Part shown: positions 36,249-45,493 of the stretch, piece by piece
How positions within the stretch are numbered: position 1 is the first letter of the stretch
Layout: the number at the start of each line of letters is the position of its first letter
Assembly (NCBI GenBank): GCA_001632425.1
Contig: KV425553.1
Span: 909,498 to 973,497, forward strand
Direction of reading: 5' to 3'
From: Neolentinus lepideus HHB14362 ss-1
Lineage: Eukaryota; Basidiomycota; Agaricomycetes; Gloeophyllales; Gloeophyllaceae
Length of the DNA stretch: 64,000 nucleotides
Program-made: the position numbers and the translations under genes
Notes under the pieces: model-generated
Told to the model about the DNA's origin: nothing
Database searches by the model: none
Seen by the model: the letters and a program-made list of their open reading frames with translations, nothing else

Positions 36249-36974
36249 ATGAACGTCGCACCAGGCCCATCCCCTACTTCAAATCGCAATCCATTCTGGC
36301 ATCCAGGGGATGCATTTACAGTAGGCCCTCACAATTCTACAGGGCACGCACAATATGCACCACCTCCTGGTCCACCGCCTCTAGACTCGTTTGACGAGCC
36401 CGTTCCGGCGGAGGCCCCACCACCCTACTCAAAGAACGCCCCTATAGTCTTTCCCGAAAGCCCCAGTGTATTTACTACCATTAATCTCCCTCCGACTGCT
36501 CCAACATACCTACCTCTTGATCCTCCACCGTCATGTTTCTCCACCCCAACACCCATCCGTATCCGTTCGCGCTCCTTCGTGCCTTTCCGCATCCCCTCGA
36601 CCTCGAGCCGGATAAGAGACGGATTTAAGCCCTTTTACCCTCCTGAGCTGCTCGCTAAACACGGTATTACAGAAGGGGACTGGGGGCGCTTCCTCGCTGA
36701 CGTCCGTGCGACAGCTCAACTTGCCGAGAGGGGTACCAGTGCCGTTGCGCCATATAGATTCATCACGGGTCCTCTTCTGCTCAGAGCAGGGGGTGTGGGG
36801 CGGCAGTATAATGCTGCATTCGCAAAGACGCCTGTTGAGGAGGTGAAAGGTCTTTTGGATGTGTGGAATGGGAGTGCCTTCGAGAGGAGGAAACTGAGGG
36901 TCACTTTGATGATCAGGGCTGATGAGGCGAATAGATCGCGAGAAGGCTACGATTTGTTCGTCGAGGCACTATGA
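36249..36974 (+). CDS. Uncharacterised single-exon protein with PPxY motif
   Basis: 241 aa with no intron, unusual here. The N-terminal half is Pro-rich and disordered and includes APPPYS, a PPxY-type motif that can bind WW domains such as those of Rsp5-like ubiquitin ligases. The C-terminal half looks folded: GFKPFYPPELLAKHGITEGDWGRFLADVR, then a helix with ATAQLAE, and VEEVKGLLDVWNGSAFERRKLRVTL. A similar layout (disordered N-terminus, then a 'xxGITExDWxxFLxxL' block) is seen in uncharacterised proteins of many fungi; no function is known to me. Coding is supported by length, by its compositional division and by the good Kozak-like context CCACCATGA. Confidence 0.75.
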   Translation: MNVAPGPSPTSNRNPFWHPGDAFTVGPHNSTGHAQYAPPPGPPPLDSFDEPVPAEAPPPYSKNAPIVFPESPSVFTTINLPPTAPTYLPLDPPPSCFSTPTPIRIRSRSFVPFRIPSTSSRIRDGFKPFYPPELLAKHGITEGDWGRFLADVRATAQLAERGTSAVAPYRFITGPLLLRAGGVGRQYNAAFAKTPVEEVKGLLDVWNGSAFERRKLRVTLMIRADEANRSREGYDLFVEAL

Positions 36975-37162
36975 AACCAGACGAGCATAGTCTCCTTCAG
37001 AGAATCTCGATTTCTTGATGTATATACCATGGCTCGCTGAGCTGCCTTTGGATCACTGTAGCCAGTAGTTTCATGTGTGACTATGATGACGTTTTGGCGA
37101 ATTCTGCAATGCACGACTGCATAGGTTCTTCGAGGATGTGTCGAACGTTTGAGTTTGACAGA

Positions 37163-37917
37163 TCATCTCCGAGCGGCGACCAGGATGCCAAAGATGGTAC
37201 AAACGAGTATGCCCAAGGCGAGACCGACGGTGAAGACACTAGCTCGAGCAACAGGAAATTGTCCCAGTGTCAGAGCGCTTTGGACGATAAAGTAACGAGA
37301 GACACCTGGCAAGCAAATATTAACGTAGTGAACTACCAACCATCGAAAGGACACATACCAAGGATGAGCGTAAGTATACCTAGAACAATTCCTACTGCGC
37401 CTACGGGCCGTGCAATGTCCCGAACGAGTGAACTATGCTCTGCTAAGGAGAGGAACTGCACAAGAGCTTTCCGTTGTATGCCACAATTAGCGTGGGGTTA
37501 CAGCTCCAGCAATTAATAGGACTCACCGACACCCATTGACGCTAACGCCAAACTCGTCCTTACATACGCCAGCACCGTCCTCTCATTCGCCAAATGATCT
37601 CTCGCGACGCTCCCGGAATTGACCAGTACAAGGCTGGGATTGTACTTCGACTCCTTCAGCTTCCGCCACCATGCTGACGACTCAGATGACGGGAGATTCG
37701 TTTGGCGCGACAGGCGTCGCGCCCACGATGAGTCCTGGCTGCAGCTGCTGTTGACTGAGTTCGAGTCGGTGTCTGCGAAGGGGTCATCATATGGAGTGGT
37801 AGATTCGAATTCGGAATTGCGAGTAGGCGCCGGTGTGGAAGCTCCCGTGGACTCTGAGACGCGCCGTGTAGCGGAAGGCGTGGATCCTTGCGACATGGAG
37901 ACTTCGTTGGTCGACAT
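37163..37917 (-). CDS. DUF202 membrane protein, intact copy
   Basis: Exons complement(join(37163..37305,37359..37466,37527..37917)) give 213 aa. The first 100 residues are Ser/Thr-rich and disordered. The DUF202 domain follows: VARDHLANERTVLAYVRTSLALASMGVG, then LVQFLSLAE, a helix VGAVGIVLGILTLILGVSRY, and a last helix ARASVFTVGLALGILVCTIFGILVA. The ANERT(x)L(x)W/Y(x)RTSLAL motif is characteristic of DUF202, the domain also found in the Vtc1 subunit of the vacuolar transporter chaperone complex and bacterial YidH. Here it stands alone, probably in an internal membrane; the function is not established. A broken second copy lies at 41376-41990. Confidence 0.88.
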
Positions 37918-38677
37918 AGACGAGGAGGACGAGACGGCCTACTGTCGAGCAGGGACCGACGAACTCTTCTATTTAGCCAACCCTTCACCATTTAAATTTT
38001 CATTGGAGACGACTGAAGCTCGCCATTCCATACTCTAATAACACGATCCAGATCGCTGTCAACACCCCAACTCAGGCTGTACGTGTAATGTCAAGAGATT
38101 TGTGTAACTGCATATAGCGGACTGATCACCTATTGTCCTTTTACTTTTATATGGCCCAGATCCTTCCTAGGTAGTGCCATATGCGGACGTAACATCTCTT
38201 CAAGATTCAGATTTTACTAGGCTGCTCTATTTAGGTTCTGCTAGCGATGGTATGGATGGCCGCGCTATATAGACTTGCTAGCGACGTCTCCTCGGTGAAT
38301 CCGAGTAGACGAGCAACGGGCGCTATATGCCCCAGGCCATCATAGTCTGGCTCTTCACCCGTCTCACCTGTGTCTCACGACCAAGTCGAAATGCAAAAAT
38401 GCCGCCACACCTGAGCCTCGTAAGTCGCAAGTATCAGCTAAAATTGAGGTGGGCTAATATACAAGAACTTTCTTTCCGTCCCCAGTAATGTCTTCCACAC
38501 TGATTCTATCTGATGGCGGCCAAGGTGACTGTTGGTGCAACTTCCACGTCTGCTTTGAACACAATTGTATGTATATTTTCAGCAGGGCTACCTCCTCGGC
38601 AGCAGGCCTCTCACACGTTCCAGGAAGACTTCGCCGTGCTGGTGCTCGTGACTTCTTCGTGTTTACTCTTCACTTGA
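37918..38677. other. Intergenic spacer
   Basis: 760 bp between the DUF202 start and the stop of the truncated zinc-cluster gene, both minus strand. Weak residual similarity to exon 5 of the gene at 56406-58833 persists to about 38656; beyond that I see nothing recognisable. Confidence 0.55.
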
Positions 38678-39739
38678 TCAGAGCGGCTGGTGCATGGAAT
38701 ATCCCCTTGTGTCTCGCTGCGGCGTCCCCATACTAGTAGTCGCGAGGTCCTCGTAGATGCCCAAGGACGAGAGGTCGCGCTCGACACCTGTTTACCGGTC
38801 AGTATAACTCTGTCATACAGCTGGCATGTAGGAGGTACTTAGCGCGTGTACATGGTCCGTTGCCTGAACGTTGTGCACCGTCTCGTACTGATAAGCGTAG
38901 TCACCCGCTGCAACTAGGCCTCCTGAGTGTGCTAGCGGATCGAAAGGCTGCGGTTCCAAGTGATGGCTCTGGCTTAAACCAGACGGTGTGGACGAAGTGC
39001 TCGCCACAGTCCTAGGTATTCCACGAATCATGCCTTGCCGAGCCAGCTGGGCTTTGATCTCTTCCTTGTACCTTTTCACCGCTTCCCTGTCCTTAATGCC
39101 GGGTTCAGGACGCTGCTGCAGTCATTTTAAAACGCACATACTTTGAGCCACTCTGGTCGTCTCGGTCCCCAGCCCAAGCAATTAATTCTAAGACGGCGGC
39201 AAGTCGCACAAGAGTCTCCGTCGCGTTGCTCGTCGCATTTCTAGCGGAGACGAGTGAGCGAGCGACGCGTAGCACCGTCATGGGGACCTCGGCATACCTT
39301 TCTTCTGACCCGACATGTCCTTTTTAAATAACCCGTTGGTCAGCAAGACGCGTAATTTTCCAGTTACTATGACTTACCAGCATCCTCCGCCAAGGGATTG
39401 GGAACGCACTACATCCGGGCTACCTGATTTTGTTCCAGAGGGAAACATAGAACTGTTCTTCGCGGGGAACCGTGTTCCCGATCGAAAGCCAGATTTGAAA
39501 GGTCTCATGGGTTCCGGTCCTGGCACTCCAAAATTTGGTGCGTCCGCCGCAAGGGGTCCGCCTGACTGAGCTAGATCCTTGTGGTTCAGAATGGCGTCAC
39601 CAGCGACTGAGACAGGTGGAACATCTGTTTGGCAACTATCAGCGACTCGGAAGTAGTCACCTTCCACAGCATTCGCATCACTTTTTCCGGCTGAGCTTGT
39701 CGTACCGTCCCCTGTTATGGCAATAGCCGCAACTAGCAT
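38678..39739 (-). CDS. Truncated zinc-cluster protein, partial copy of the 56-59 kb gene
   Basis: Exons complement(join(38678..38787,38839..39115,39142..39240,39298..39319,39378..39739)) give a 289-aa frame. The Zn2Cys6 cluster is intact: GGCW/TCRVRRK/KCDEQ, then SCATCRRLRINCLGW, six Cys in the usual spacing. The linker and the MKRYKEEIKAQLARQGMIRG segment are nearly identical to those of the full gene, and the four inner splice junctions are preserved, including the 22-nt microexon. Two deletions (about 30 bp and 47 bp) then hit the last exon; the second shifts frame and gives a stop at 38678, so the whole regulatory region is absent. The N-terminal exon is unrelated to that of the full copy upstream of RSQSLGGG. 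It is either a pseudogene or a DNA-binding-only protein. A frame without damage up to the deletion favours recent origin. Confidence 0.7.
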
Positions 39740-40093
39740 TGGCGGATGCACTAATTAGACACATAACCGTGTTGAAGGTAGTAATGACATACCAGTATCA
39801 TCTATCAAAATTTGTGGGCGCTTATTTCTGAGGTCGTTTAGAATCTTGTCTGGAAGGAAGTTTTCCTATGGTCCCAAATCAATAGCCATCGGTGCAAAGC
39901 TGTGAATCTACACGCACTCCCATGCACCCGTAAAGGTCTCTATGGTGAGCAATAGCTACTGAAGCCTTATCGCATGTCTAGTGAGACTGCCACTGTCAGA
40001 AGCAGTTAGGCTGAGCTATGATGGAAAGTACTGACTTCCAGAATATAGTCGAGAATGGGCGAAAGCAGGTTGATGTCCTGGATATCTTATATC
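39740..40093. other. Intergenic spacer
   Basis: 354 bp between two minus-strand genes. Some of it may belong to the 5' end of the truncated zinc-cluster gene; nothing else seen. Confidence 0.5.
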
Positions 40094-41213
40094 TCATACC
40101 GTATACTGACAGAGAGGATGATCTCCCTTACCGCGAGGACTGCCGGTTCCCTGTCTATACTTGGTTGGGGCCTCATCCGCATCATCTTGGGCTATAACCT
40201 TCGTCCCATCCCGGCCCTCCGAATCATCTCTTCCGGGATCATAATCCCCCGCACTGCCGCGTATGACGCGTGGGGCTAGTGGCTTACGAGCTTTCATACG
40301 GAATCCACGAATGAAAACAGACTGATTGGCAGGTAGACTGTCTCCGTTACCAGAGCTGCCCTCCGGCTGCCTCAACACTCGATCAGGACCACGGTTGTGC
40401 ATTACGGATGCGGACGTTTCCCATCTACTGCTCCACTGTGCTGACCCTCCGCCCATCTCGGGAACTGCAATACTCGCTGAGGCTGAAATATCAGAGGAAT
40501 AGTTGCGGAAAACTGCTGTAGCCCACTGGGTCGTCCGATCGCAGCCAGTCACTAGAAAAAGATCAGACAGCTCGATGCCGAACCCGTGGCACTGGTTGGC
40601 GAAGTCGAGCCAGGACTGATAGTTATCTTTCATACATTTCTGAAGAAGTCCGTGATATTCTGTGTCGAAGCTAGTTGCTGGATGTGCGAGAACGAGAGCT
40701 GCGCCCTCTTTGCTGGCGCACGAGAATGAGAGGTGGATTCCGGGAGAGAATGACATGCTGCATACCACGGGTCAAAGTTCTGTCCTCACTGTGTAGTTGC
40801 CTGATGACTCACATATCCATCGAAGCGCTCAGATCCGTCGATCTGCATGACACAGAGGTCGAATGCAAGGGTCCGGTAGGAATCTGTGGTCCCATTTGAG
40901 ACACAGCTTTCAAAATTTCATCACCCAATGCTTCACTGTCCAATCCAGCCACCCTTAGGGACTCGAACCCCTCGGGGACACCAAGTTGTTGGAGTCTACT
41001 ATCTCTCGGAAGGAAAATATTGAAGAGACGCTTGAAAACCCCTTGCCTGATGTAGCCCACGTCTCCGAGCTCCACTTGCGTATACACAGGTTCTCCGTTG
41101 TCCGCTCGTAACGGAGGAGCGGGATGCCACAAGGCTCGCCCAGATTGTAGGGGAGCCATCTGAACAGCATAGATGTCCCAGAAGCCGCGTTGCCCAGACG
41201 CAGGGCTTTGCAT
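40094..41213 (-). CDS. Lineage-specific protein of an Agaricomycete family
   Basis: Exons complement(join(40094..40757,40813..41213)) give 354 aa. It resembles a large family of uncharacterised agaricomycete proteins: an opening with a W(D)IY(A)VQM block and an ELGDVGYI-aromatic-G stretch (VELGDVGYIRQGVFKRLFNI), a GVPEGFESL loop, then after a variable part SFSCASKEGAALVL, a helix with MKDNYQSWLDFANQ, and IELSDLFLVTGCDRTTQWATAVF. Members are usually abundant in mushrooms, often near variable or NLR-like genes, and have no assigned role. The C-terminal 100 residues are disordered and may contain an unrecognised intron. Start at 41213 is the first ATG in frame before the conserved block. Confidence 0.75.
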
Positions 41214-41375
41214 GAAGAATACTTATCTTGGCAGTGAAGAGGCCGGACATTCAGAGACTTCCTTTGTCTATATAATAGCAGTGAGGTATAGCATTGAACC
41301 CATACCTGGCAGAGCAAGCAGAACGTGGCGAGGCCCGTGATCAGACGTCAAGAGTATAAATAACTCGCAACACGC

Positions 41376-41990
41376 CTATGTCCGGACAGCCACTAGGATG
41401 CCGAAAATAATGCTGACAAGCAACGCCAGCGTCAAGGCCGCCAAATCCATGATAAATAGACTGGCTCGAACAATGGGGAATGAACCTTGCGTCAACGCTT
41501 CCTGGACCATGAAATCACATGCAACGCCTTTGGACAGGGTCAACATCGATGTCGCTGAACGTAGAGAAATGACTTGGAAGACTCTTGGTGCACCTACGAT
41601 CAGAGTGAGGAGACCAAGTAGGACCTCTACTGCTCCCAATGGACAAGAAACCCCGCGTACCAAAGTAATATTATGCTCGGTCAAAGTACAGAACTGGACA
41701 AGAGCTATACAGGTATCAACGGATGAGGTATAGGCAAATGAGAAATACAAACCTTACCGACACCCTTAGATAATAAAGCCAAGCTTGTCCAAACGTATGT
41801 CAGCACCTCATTAGCCAGATATTATAATGATCTCGCGCCACGCTGCCTGAGTTGACAAGGACTGGACGAGGTTCGGATTGTATTTTAAACCCTTTAGCTT
41901 GGATAATCGAAAGGGAGGGGTGTGGCTCGGTGCATTGTCTTCGGCAGAGTTATTGTCCGCAAATGGATCTTGAAGTTTAGGATTCGACGT
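41376..41990 (-). pseudogene. Broken DUF202 gene copy
   Basis: Second copy of the DUF202 gene at 37163-37917, same strand, about 4 kb away. The later exons are still open and conserved (SCPLGAVEVLLGLLTLIVG, then after an intron near 41553-41619 CDFMVQEALTQGSFPIVRASLF and LLVSIIFGILVAVRT). The N-terminal DPFADN segment and the KYNPN block are also recognisable. The first exon is damaged: a 5-bp AGTCC insertion lies within the LVLVNS codons near 41867 and an AT-rich insertion plus a small deletion lie in the HLANERT codons near 41800-41830. These shift the frame and create stops, removing the signature motif. Whether the downstream part is still transcribed is unknown. Confidence 0.75.
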
Positions 41991-42100
41991 GCTCGGGCTG
42001 AGAGTTGGGAAAAGTGCCTACTTGCCAGCTCATGCGAAGGTTGACTGCTTATCCTGCGCCACGACCCAAGGGGCCGACACCGGGAGTTGCCGGCACACTG

Positions 42101-42556
42101 GGTGGGGGGAGGGGGGGTACCTTCGAGGTCCTTATCAGGACTTTCTGCAGACCCCCTTATTTGAACTGCTAGTGACCACAGATGGATGGTTCCAAGCCCG
42201 CACAATCTCAGAACAGTGTAAGATAGCTATAGTGGACTATCAGCATTTCTTTCACTGGCAGGAAGATCGAGAAAAACGTGCCACCGTGCTATTTGACCTT
42301 GTTTGGCATCGTCGCTTAACTCCCCATCAATGACATTAATGAAGGCTGGCTAGAAAACTTAGTCTTCATTCATGTCATAACATTATCTGATGTATGTTGC
42401 TTTAATAGAGACCCATGATACTTATTTACTCCAATTTGAGATATGATAAAATGACAGAATAAGACGGATTTGGTAATTTATTTGCCCAATTTGGGTCATG
42501 TGAAGATTACGTAGGGGAGAGGGGGTCCCTCCCAGGGCCTTAGTCGGACTTTCTGA
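42101..42556. repeat. Diverged direct repeat pair, G-rich
   Basis: Segments 42101-42150 and 42511-42556 both read as a G-rich run, then a T-C-rich bridge, then a CCTTA-TC/GTC-GGACTTTCTG end in the same orientation. They flank about 360 bp. They could be remains of a transposable element terminal repeat or of a local duplication; no target-site duplication or transposase was seen. Confidence 0.45.
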
Positions 42557-44063
42557 CGTCGTGTATAGAACTTTCTTTCTGTCGGCCCCTTGCCACGACC
42601 TACCACAAGCGTCCTAAGGCCTTGTGTACGATATCGACGGGATGAGGATGTAGAAAAGTCAGGACTTGCTCTTCTAGCCACCTGAGGCCGAGTCAAGCTT
42701 CCTGTACAAATTGACCTTCGCTGTATACATAGTATACGGTATATCCGGGTGGTATCTAATTGGATTTTGAGCTAAGTTAGCTTTTCGAGATAGAGCTAGG
42801 GGTACTAACCTAGACTAATAGGGGTGTTCCCCAAAGCCCGTTTGAACATGTGCGTAGCGCCCTATCATGACCAACCGCGCAGACTACAGTCGACAACACA
42901 TGACCACTATACGACAAAGCCAATGATAACGGAGTTTTCGTATGGCGTTGCAAGTACTGTCTGTTTATGTTTGTTTGGTTTGCGTGACAGAAATTGGTGG
43001 CGGCTTCGCGTTTGTCCTGCTATTGATTGTTGAATCAATCATGTGAACATCAACGTTTACTGCATGTTTGTTACGGTACTTACTTAGCTCGCTTGACATG
43101 TCTATGGATCAATAGGAAGTTGGCTGTATTTGTTTGCTTCTGTCGACCGCATCGGCAATACATCAAGGATCAGAAACGTACCCCAAAAGATTAACGAGCG
43201 TTTGCGAGCTGCATCGCGACTCCTTGACGGCTTTGATGATCATGGGTTCCCCATTTTCGTCGCCGACTCGCAAGCTTCGCTTTTGCGTCCGCATTTTGAT
43301 GGCCGACCACTGCATGACATAAGGGATCTCGTCGCGCTGGACTAGTCGTACAACATAACGTGCAAGGTCCCACTCGAAGTGTGTATGGAGGCAACTTGTC
43401 ACGCAGTCTCTAGTGTCCGTCAGTCGCTTAGACCTCCGGATAGACATTCATGAAAGCCACTCTCGCCGCAGGTCAGATTGGTCTTCTCCTGGATCCGTCC
43501 TGCATATCCGATGCTTTTACGTCGGCTATGGCTTCTGTGTCGTTTCGGTAACTGATGGCCGACCATGCCTTGTGGCGAATTCCCTTACTCAAACAAAGTA
43601 TCCCGCCGCAAGTGGAGCAATGGCGGTACCAATGTGATGACAGTCGTGATCACACAACTGCCCTCGCATGGGCGTAGCGATAGGTACGGGCGTACTGTAT
43701 TATAATTATTCACAGCAATATTTTCCTTGACGCTGGCAGGAAGGTTCTTGCACCTATAGTCGGTGTCCCGATCTGTGCGTGCCGAAAGGTCGGCCTAACG
43801 CTTGAACCTTCTGCTGAAAATTATATTCTCACTTTGGTCATATTCGTCAACGATATGATGCGCTCTCAAGTATGCCACGGCATGAATCTACCTGGCCAAC
43901 TCTATTCATCGCTAAAGCCTCAACTCCACTTCCAACAGACCGCAGTGCTGCGCGAGAGGTGTTTCGCAATGAAGCACGCACTCAAATCGAATAGTCAGTC
44001 TCTTGCTCTTACGCAGAGATGAGTGCGCGTCATAACTATTGTCCCCCTGTTTTCGCTCTGGCG

Positions 44064-44070
44064 TATAAAA
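44064..44070 (+). promoter_or_regulatory. TATA box of the thaumatin-like gene
   Basis: TATAAAA lies 71 bp upstream of the start codon, a normal distance for a strongly regulated secreted protein gene. Assignment rests on sequence and position only. Confidence 0.6.
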
Positions 44071-44140
44071 GGCTCTGTAACACCCCCAGGATGGCACAAC
44101 AAGTCCACTACTCAGCTTGGTAAAACCACAACTCAGCATA

Positions 44141-45270
44141 ATGCTCTTCCTCCCACTTGTCTCTTTCGCTGTCGCTCTCGGCCGTGTCGCTGTTACTAAA
44201 GCATCGTCCATCACAGCCGTTAACAACTGTGTAATTGTTCATGAGATGCATTCCCAGTCAGTCTCACTGACAGTCATTTTTTTTTACTGCTCAGGGCGAC
44301 ACCGTTTGGTTGCACGAAGTGTACGGCAGCTTCAGCCAGGTCTATGCAGTGAACGCTGGAGCAAATGCTGTCCTAAACCAGCCTCCTGACGGTACCGGTG
44401 TGGCTGTAAATGTGTACACTGGATGCAGCGACAATACCGCGACGTCCTGCACCACCGGTGGGGTCAACAACAACGGCGGTGCCTCTCCATTCATCCGTGC
44501 TGAAGCTACATTCGTGCGTGCACTGTCGCTATTCCGAAAGATAAACTAACGCAACTTCACTCAGACCGGAGGATCCGTGAACTACGACATTTCTCCCCTG
44601 TACGGCTACAACAGGGCTATCAAAAGTACGTGTGCGATGCCATCAGAATATATTTTTTCTCTCATGAGCATGCCTGCACCACAGTTAACACCGGAGATGC
44701 CAACTGCCCAGGCGTGCAATGGTACGCATGTAATGTAACAGAGACCAATCCTTTGGATCGCTGAGATTTTTCCGTCTTAAAGTACTATTTCGAGCGGCTG
44801 CCCAGTGCCTGGTCCCGATGGTTCGTGTTATGGGCCATGCTGCGCCTCTGCAGATGGATGCTTGGGAACGAACAACTGTCCCTACGACTCTACCCCCGCC
44901 TACCAAAAGCAGATGGTACGGTGTTCGAACACTATCGTAGTGTAAGTGCGCTGATGCATCTGTATTCTATCTTCTAGGGAGGCAAGGGTACCAACTCTGG
45001 ATTCTACCACGATGCGTGCCCGAATGCGTACTCATTCCCCGACGATGATTGCGCTAAGTAAGTGTTAGTATCCTGTTCTCTAAGATGTAGCTCACCCATT
45101 ACTTCAGCTACGGCGATTCCCCTGATGCTGGCTGCGGTGATAACACTGACTGTAAGCCACAATCCGATGGATTCATTTGTTGCAACTGGCTCACATTTGT
45201 AATACCTTTAGTAACTATTACGGTCTGTCCCCCCGGCGGATCCAGCAACATCAACCTCTGCTCTTCCTAA
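44141..45270 (+). CDS. Secreted thaumatin-like protein
   Basis: Exons join(44141..44230,44295..44513,44565..44625,44685..44721,44783..44915,44978..45057,45108..45151,45212..45270) give 240 aa. A signal peptide is visible (MLFLPLVSFAVALG). The mature protein has 16 cysteines, the number of the long thaumatin-like class, and the family C-terminal block FYHDACPNAYSFPDDD. The acidic-aromatic middle (SPLYGYN) and C-rich segment (GPCC, DGCLGTNNCP) also fit. Such proteins often bind or degrade beta-glucans; in mushroom fungi they are linked with cell-wall remodelling and fruiting. The specific activity here is not predictable. Some microexons are only 37-61 nt. It converges with the GH79 gene, with 223 bp between the stop codons. 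Confidence 0.85.
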
Positions 45271-45493
45271 GAATCAACAGTAGTTACTGCACGATTACAG
45301 ATGACATGGGTAATAGCATATTGAAGTGTTAGGTCGGACTTCATGCCATAATTTCACAAGAGTAGATTGCCAATGTATTCCGCTGTTTACACAGCCACAA
45401 ATGCATCTCGTTGATCTACGCAGCCACCATATTAGTATCAAAAGCCACTGATTAGTATCAAAAGGACAGAAATTTGTGCCAAGCAACAAAGTA

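Larger units (their letters stand above)
41991..44140. other. 2.1-kb gene-poor stretch with old repeats
   Basis: No gene is supported; the open frames are short and overlap on both strands. It contains a pair of diverged direct repeats (see 42101-42556) and G-rich runs, and ends in the promoter of the thaumatin-like gene. Confidence 0.55.

Noticed and set aside
40955..40985. tRNA-like T-arm: minus strand reads GGGGTTCGAGTCCCT
   Set aside because: The bases encode GVPEGFESL in a conserved protein block, and no acceptor, D or anticodon stems can be built around it.
43163..43447. Minus-strand frame of 94 codons with some hydrophobic pattern
   Set aside because: No recognised motif, no supporting splice signals, and the opposite strand has a comparable frame.
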